A stretch of DNA of 64,000 bases, from positions 133,815,282-133,879,281 of the forward strand of contig CP136062.1 of assembly GCA_032622095.1 (NCBI GenBank), given 5' to 3'. The DNA is from Siphonodentalium dalli (Eukaryota > Mollusca > Scaphopoda > Gadilida > Siphonodentaliidae). The notes below the pieces were generated by a model. That model had not been told where the DNA came from and searched no databases. It saw only the letters and a program-made list of their open reading frames with translations. The position numbers and the translations under genes are program-made. Shown one piece after another: positions 38,901 to 44,900 of the stretch. The stretch's first letter is position 1; each line of letters starts with the position of its first letter.

Positions 38901-41900
38901 TCCAATATATTAACTACGGTAGTCCAGATTGATCATAGGCACAATATGTTAGACACTTGCATTGTCAAATTGTTTACCATTTGCGAAAAGGGTCATATAT
39001 ATGGTCACGTATACTACTCTTTTATATCTCAGATTTATGGAGGCATGAACTCAGTACGAATGTTCATTGCTTCAAATGTGCTTGCTTCAGTGAGCTTGAC
39101 CATTGGTGGATAGATATTACATTATCAACCACATTCCAAGATCGGGGTAGCAGTAAGATATTTAGTGACCACCAGCTGTAGCTTTCTACTGCACATGCCA
39201 AGCTGGCTGTAGACGATGCCAGCATACAGCTTTCTACTGCGCATGTCTAGCTGGCTACAGCCTGCGCGCTCAAATATGTCCATTACTTGAATTATTAGTC
39301 ATAGTTTTTTTAATCTTGGCACAATTATTGACGATCCTAGGAACCTGTGCACCGGCAATTATGAGATCCATCCAAGCTTTTTATATGTAATCAGCCTGTC
39401 CCACCATCCTTCTGGACGTCTGTCCACCATCAGTTAACACTTTTGGTTTTCGACTGATAACTCCAGTTTGGATTATTTGAGTCGTGATTTGTATTTCTCA
39501 GCCAAAAATACAGACCAAGTTCAAATTTGGGTTCCGTCCAATTATTATACGGCCTTTTTAGCTCACCTGAGACGAAGTCTCCGGTGGAGCTATAGTCATC
39601 ACTCCTCGTCCGTCCGTCCGTCTGTCCGTGAAGAATCATCTTCTCGTCCCGAACCGTAAGACGGAATGTGTTCATATTTGGTGTGGATGTTCCCTAGGTG
39701 ACTCTTATTCAGATTTGTTCAAATGAGGTCACCAAGTCAAATAGTTTTGATGTCAGGACCATAACTATTTTTCCACATAGTAATTCTTAAAACGACTTCT
39801 TTTCTGAAGTTGTCAGGCGGAATGGGTTCATATTTGGTATGAGGGTACCTTGTGTGACTGTGGTTCAGATTTGTTCAAATGAGGTCACCAAGGGCCATAA
39901 CTCTATTCCTCCATAGTAATTCTTAAAATGACTTCTTTTCAGAAAACATTGGGTCGATTTAGCTTATATTTGGTACGGAGGGACATTGGGTGACTGGGGT
40001 TCAGATTTGTTCAAATTGGGTCACTGGGTCAAATAGGGGCAGAGCCAGGTACATAACTCTAAAAACAAAAATCCACACATAGGCATGAGCTATCCAATGC
40101 TGTAACCTAAGTATGTCTTGTCCGATTGTGTTCATATTTGATATGTAGGTTTATAATGACACACCCCTCACCTGTATAGTTTTTGGTATCGATTGGTTGA
40201 TCAGTTTAGAAAATAATTAACCCTGCACACAAATGCTATCTGATGCATCTAAGTCTAAACATTTTCTTCTGATCTGCCTCATATTTCTTACCTAGGTCTT
40301 TCTAGCACGTTCTTCATCTGTATGGATTTTGGTATTGTTTATTTAACCCTTTCCACTCTTTTTTTTAAATATAATTCATCCAAGCCAGGATGACTCAAAC
40401 ATTTTTCATCTGATCGACACCAAATTTGGTATATGAATTTCTGACCCCTAAATACAGATCAAGTTCGAATATGGGTTTGATCCGATATATTTTAACAGAG
40501 TTATGACCCTTTATAACTCATCTGTTTGTCATGTGCTATGAAAGTCTTTAAAGGAATATGATCCTGAAAAAAAATTAGTATTTTCTTTCAATATACCGAT
40601 AATATATACATAAAATGTCCATTATGCGCATGTAATCTAATATTCGGCAGCTAATCGTTATTTTTATAACGATTAAAAAAAATTCCGAAGTTAGCGGAAG
40701 ATTTTGTGTTGTAGACGAGTCACGTGATCATCGGCCACATCACATGATTGTCACGTGTAACACAGAAGCATAGTCACATGATCGACCACGTGGTAACTCA
40801 TTGAGAACGCATAGATATTCAACGATACCATAAGTTTGCACGCGCAAAGCGATCATGAATTACATCGCGGTTTTTTACGTTTGTCGCATAATGGGAGAAC
40901 ACTGCGAATGCAAATACATGGTGTTCTCACAATTAAACGTCTTTAGCGTGTTATTATTATATGTATCGCGATGTGTTGTTATTATAAAGCCATGCCGCAT
41001 TTTACGTAGGATCTGGACACTGGAATGTTTACGATATGATAATTGTCTATTAGTATTAACAGTGCAAGTCTTCGCATATATGCAATCTTTATATGAATAT
41101 ATAATATAATTTGACTATTCCGGTAACGAAAAAAAGAGAAACACGAGCACATGTTTATATAGATAACTGACCGTAAAACCGAAATAATATACGATAATTT
41201 ATTTATACATCGTGGTAGAATATACTTATTAATATATCAAAGTCTTCATCTGTGATTTATTTTACAGTGAACGCTCTTTATTTAGTCATGGTAAAGGAAA
41301 ATTGGGACTCGACTAGAACAGTTGTCATAGTGATTATTTACTGTTTACACCAATACACGTAAATACATGCACACGAACTTGCGATATACATGCTTTATAT
41401 ATCCGTCAAAGTCGTAGCAATTTCCGGTTTATTAAACTCTTTTTATTCGCACCATATAAGGAATACTCTTAACATGGAACGCTCTTTATTGAGTCATAGT
41501 GAAGGAAAATGGGGACTCGAGTTGTCATCGTGAATACTTTACTAAATTATTCATCAATATACTCCCCACTTTAACTGCAATGGTATGTATTCGTAACCAT
41601 GACTGACTCGTCAAATGAATCGCTCTTTATTTGGTATATGTATTGGCTTTTTAGCGATAGGTTCGATTGGATATACTCATGACTGGAAGCTCCGGCAAAT
41701 TTATATTCTTTACGGGAGTTGACGTTTTTCTTGGGATGGCATTCTCGTCGGTGGTCCATTTGTTTAACGTGGGGGTTGCATTTCCTCTGAGTTGTCGTCG
41801 GTAGCCACTGTCCGGGCCAAGTGTATTCGCGTTGTGCTCAAAACACATTTTTTCGAAGTGGACGGAACAAATTCAGGACTATTTCGTTGGCAACTACTTC

Positions 41901-44900
41901 AATAGTTTCTGATTTTGAGTAACGGGTTTCCCACAGAAATCCCACCAAATGTCACGCAAACGAACGTCGTTTGGAAATGAATGCAGGATTATACCTAATT
42001 GAGAGTCACTATACCGGCCACAGCCGAAAACACTGCATTCATATGGCATTGTCACGAATGAATTGTAAATACGGGACAATCGGGGCATATATATGGAAAA
42101 TTAAAACAACATCGTGAACACGCACCCGAATAGAGTTCACATGTCGGCTCGTGTTTTTATAAGCTTTATTTTTGACACGAAAGTGTTAACTACCCCGCTT
42201 AATCGGCCTTCTATATTTCTTGTCAAAACAATAACTTTCCAAGCAGCATTTATGACAAATCACAAGTGAAGATAACTCACCGGGCGTTGAAAATTCACCA
42301 CGTGTACACAATGTTATTGACATGCCATGCCTCGCAGTAATTCCATTACACTCACGCGCTCGATTCCGCATTTTCCATCGTCACTCATATGACGTCATAT
42401 AGGTAGACACAATTAACTCCGATTCCGTGTTTTTAATTAGTTTACTCATTTGACGTCATATGAGGATTTGCGACGGAGATAGCCGACAACCGGTAGGGGT
42501 ATTATTTATTTATTTCTAGGCTTATTTATTACGCGATTGTTATGGGACTTGGATCATTGTGATCACAATAGGGGTGGCTTTCCGATAGTGTTTTGTTGTT
42601 TCATCAGGATAGCAATCCTTTAAGAGAAGATTTCTCCATTGAGCACCCACTGTGTTATTGAATGAGATCATATAGCTACCTGACACCTGATTCTAAGGCC
42701 ACAATGTTTTCTCAAGCTTGTCTGCCTGCCATCAGAGACAATATATACTGCATGGCCATGCTATAATGTCTACTGTGTATGAAATGGGACCTTATCTTAG
42801 CTGACAGCTGTTGATAAACACATCACAGATAATGTTTATTTGTTTCATTCATTTCAATTTAAATTATATTAATTCCCATGTGCTGTATTCTAGGCAAGTG
42901 TTATATTATGTTTATCTAGGCTATTAACTTCTTTTCATCTGTGATAATGATGTGTGATATTTATGATTTCAAGGAACAATTATCAGAGATCAATGAATCT
43001 CATAGATTGGCATTTACATTTGGTTCAAATAGGGGCAGAGATAGGAGATTTGAAACTCCTGCACCCACCCTGTCTATGCTATGAATTCATGTTTGGTACT
43101 CATAATTTTGATATAAACTGGTATTATCAGTAAGGTTTTGATAAATTTCCAACAGTTGATGATCTTTTGTTCAGATAGGGTCAACTAGGGGAAAGGCCAG
43201 GGGCATACTTTCCCTCTATAGTAACCCTTGAAAAGTTTTCTTTGAAAGAATCGCCAGGTTTATTTTGATAGCTCACATTTAATATTGAGGCTCCTTTGGT
43301 AATTCATGATATGTCTTGGCAAGAACCAAATGGCCTACATGTCTTTTGCTTATATTTGGTATGAAATTATCTTGGGTGACAGGAATTCAGATTTGTGAAA
43401 ATGGGATCACAGAATCAATTAAGGGCAGATTAAGGGACATAACTCTCATAGTAATTCTTAAAACGTGTTTGCAAGAATTAGTTGGCATATTTAGCATGGA
43501 ATGTTCTTGTTTGATTGAAATTCAGATTTGTTAAAATGGGGTCACCAGGTCAAGTAAGGCCCAAGCGAAAGTCTGTTTCCCTTCATAATAATTCTTAATA
43601 TGCTTCCTTCACAAGAACCATCAGGTCTATTTTACTGATAATTAGTATGAAGGGTTCTTTGGTGACTGGGATTCAAATTTTGATATAAACTGGTATTATC
43701 AGTAAGGTTTTGATAAATTTCCATAGTTGGATATCTTTTGTTCAGATAGGGTCAAATAGAGGAAAGGCCAGGGGAATACTTTCCCTCTATAGTAATTACC
43801 CTTGAAAAGTCTTCTTTGAAAGAATCGCCAGGTCTATTTTAATAGCTCACATTTAATATTGAGGCTCCTTTGGTAATTCATGATATGTCTTTGCAAGAAC
43901 CAAATGGCCTACATGTCTTTTGCTTATATTTGGTATGAAATGACCTTGGGTGACACAAATTCAGATTTGTGAAAATGGGATCACAGAATCAAATAAGGGC
44001 AGAGTAAGGGACATATCTCTCCATAGTAATTCTTAAAACGTGTTTGCAAGAATTAGTTGGCTTATTTAGCATGGAATGTTCTTGTTTGATTGGAATTCAG
44101 ATTGGTTAAAATTGGGTCACCAGGTCAAGTAAGGGCCAAGCGAAAGACTGTTTCCCTTCATAATAATTCTTAATATGCTTCCTTCACAAGAACCATCAGG
44201 TCTATTTTACTGATAATTAGTATGAAGGGTTCTTTGGTGACTGGGATTCAAGTTTATTCAGATTGGGTCACCAGGTTAAAACGGGCAGGCCATGGACATA
44301 ACTATTTGTCTCTGCAGTAATTCTTAAAATTTCTTCTCGAGAGGTTGGACTATTTAGCTTACATATAGTATGGAAGGTCCTTTGGTGACTGAGATACATA
44401 TTTGTTAAAATGAGGTCAACCTGTCAAGAAATGACGGGGCTATGGGGACTTAACACTTCTGTGTCTAATAAAATCATTAAAATATAAAATTAATTAAAAC
44501 ATCTACCTTGGAACTACCTGACTGATTAATCTGACAGACATATATGGTGTTTTTGGGTCCATGGATATTTGGGCTTCAAACATGTCTAAATAGTTTTATA
44601 AAAAGGCACTTTTTTTAGGCCAATGCATTCTCTTATATATGCGAGACGACCTATGGTCAACTCGCATATATAAGAGAATGCATTGGCACAGGGCATAACT
44701 GTAACTATCACAATGTGGTCAAGGAGCCGGTTCCAATGATATCCATATTTGTATGGTTCTATTGAGACAGACCGAAGATATTTTAGGCTGTTGAAACTTT
44801 ATTTGGCCGGTTTTGGCCGGTTTGTTGGGTAAAGGGTTAAAGTGATTATGAAAAGTTCTGACTGTTATGGTCTCCAGAGTCCCAGTCTTATCAGTCTTTG

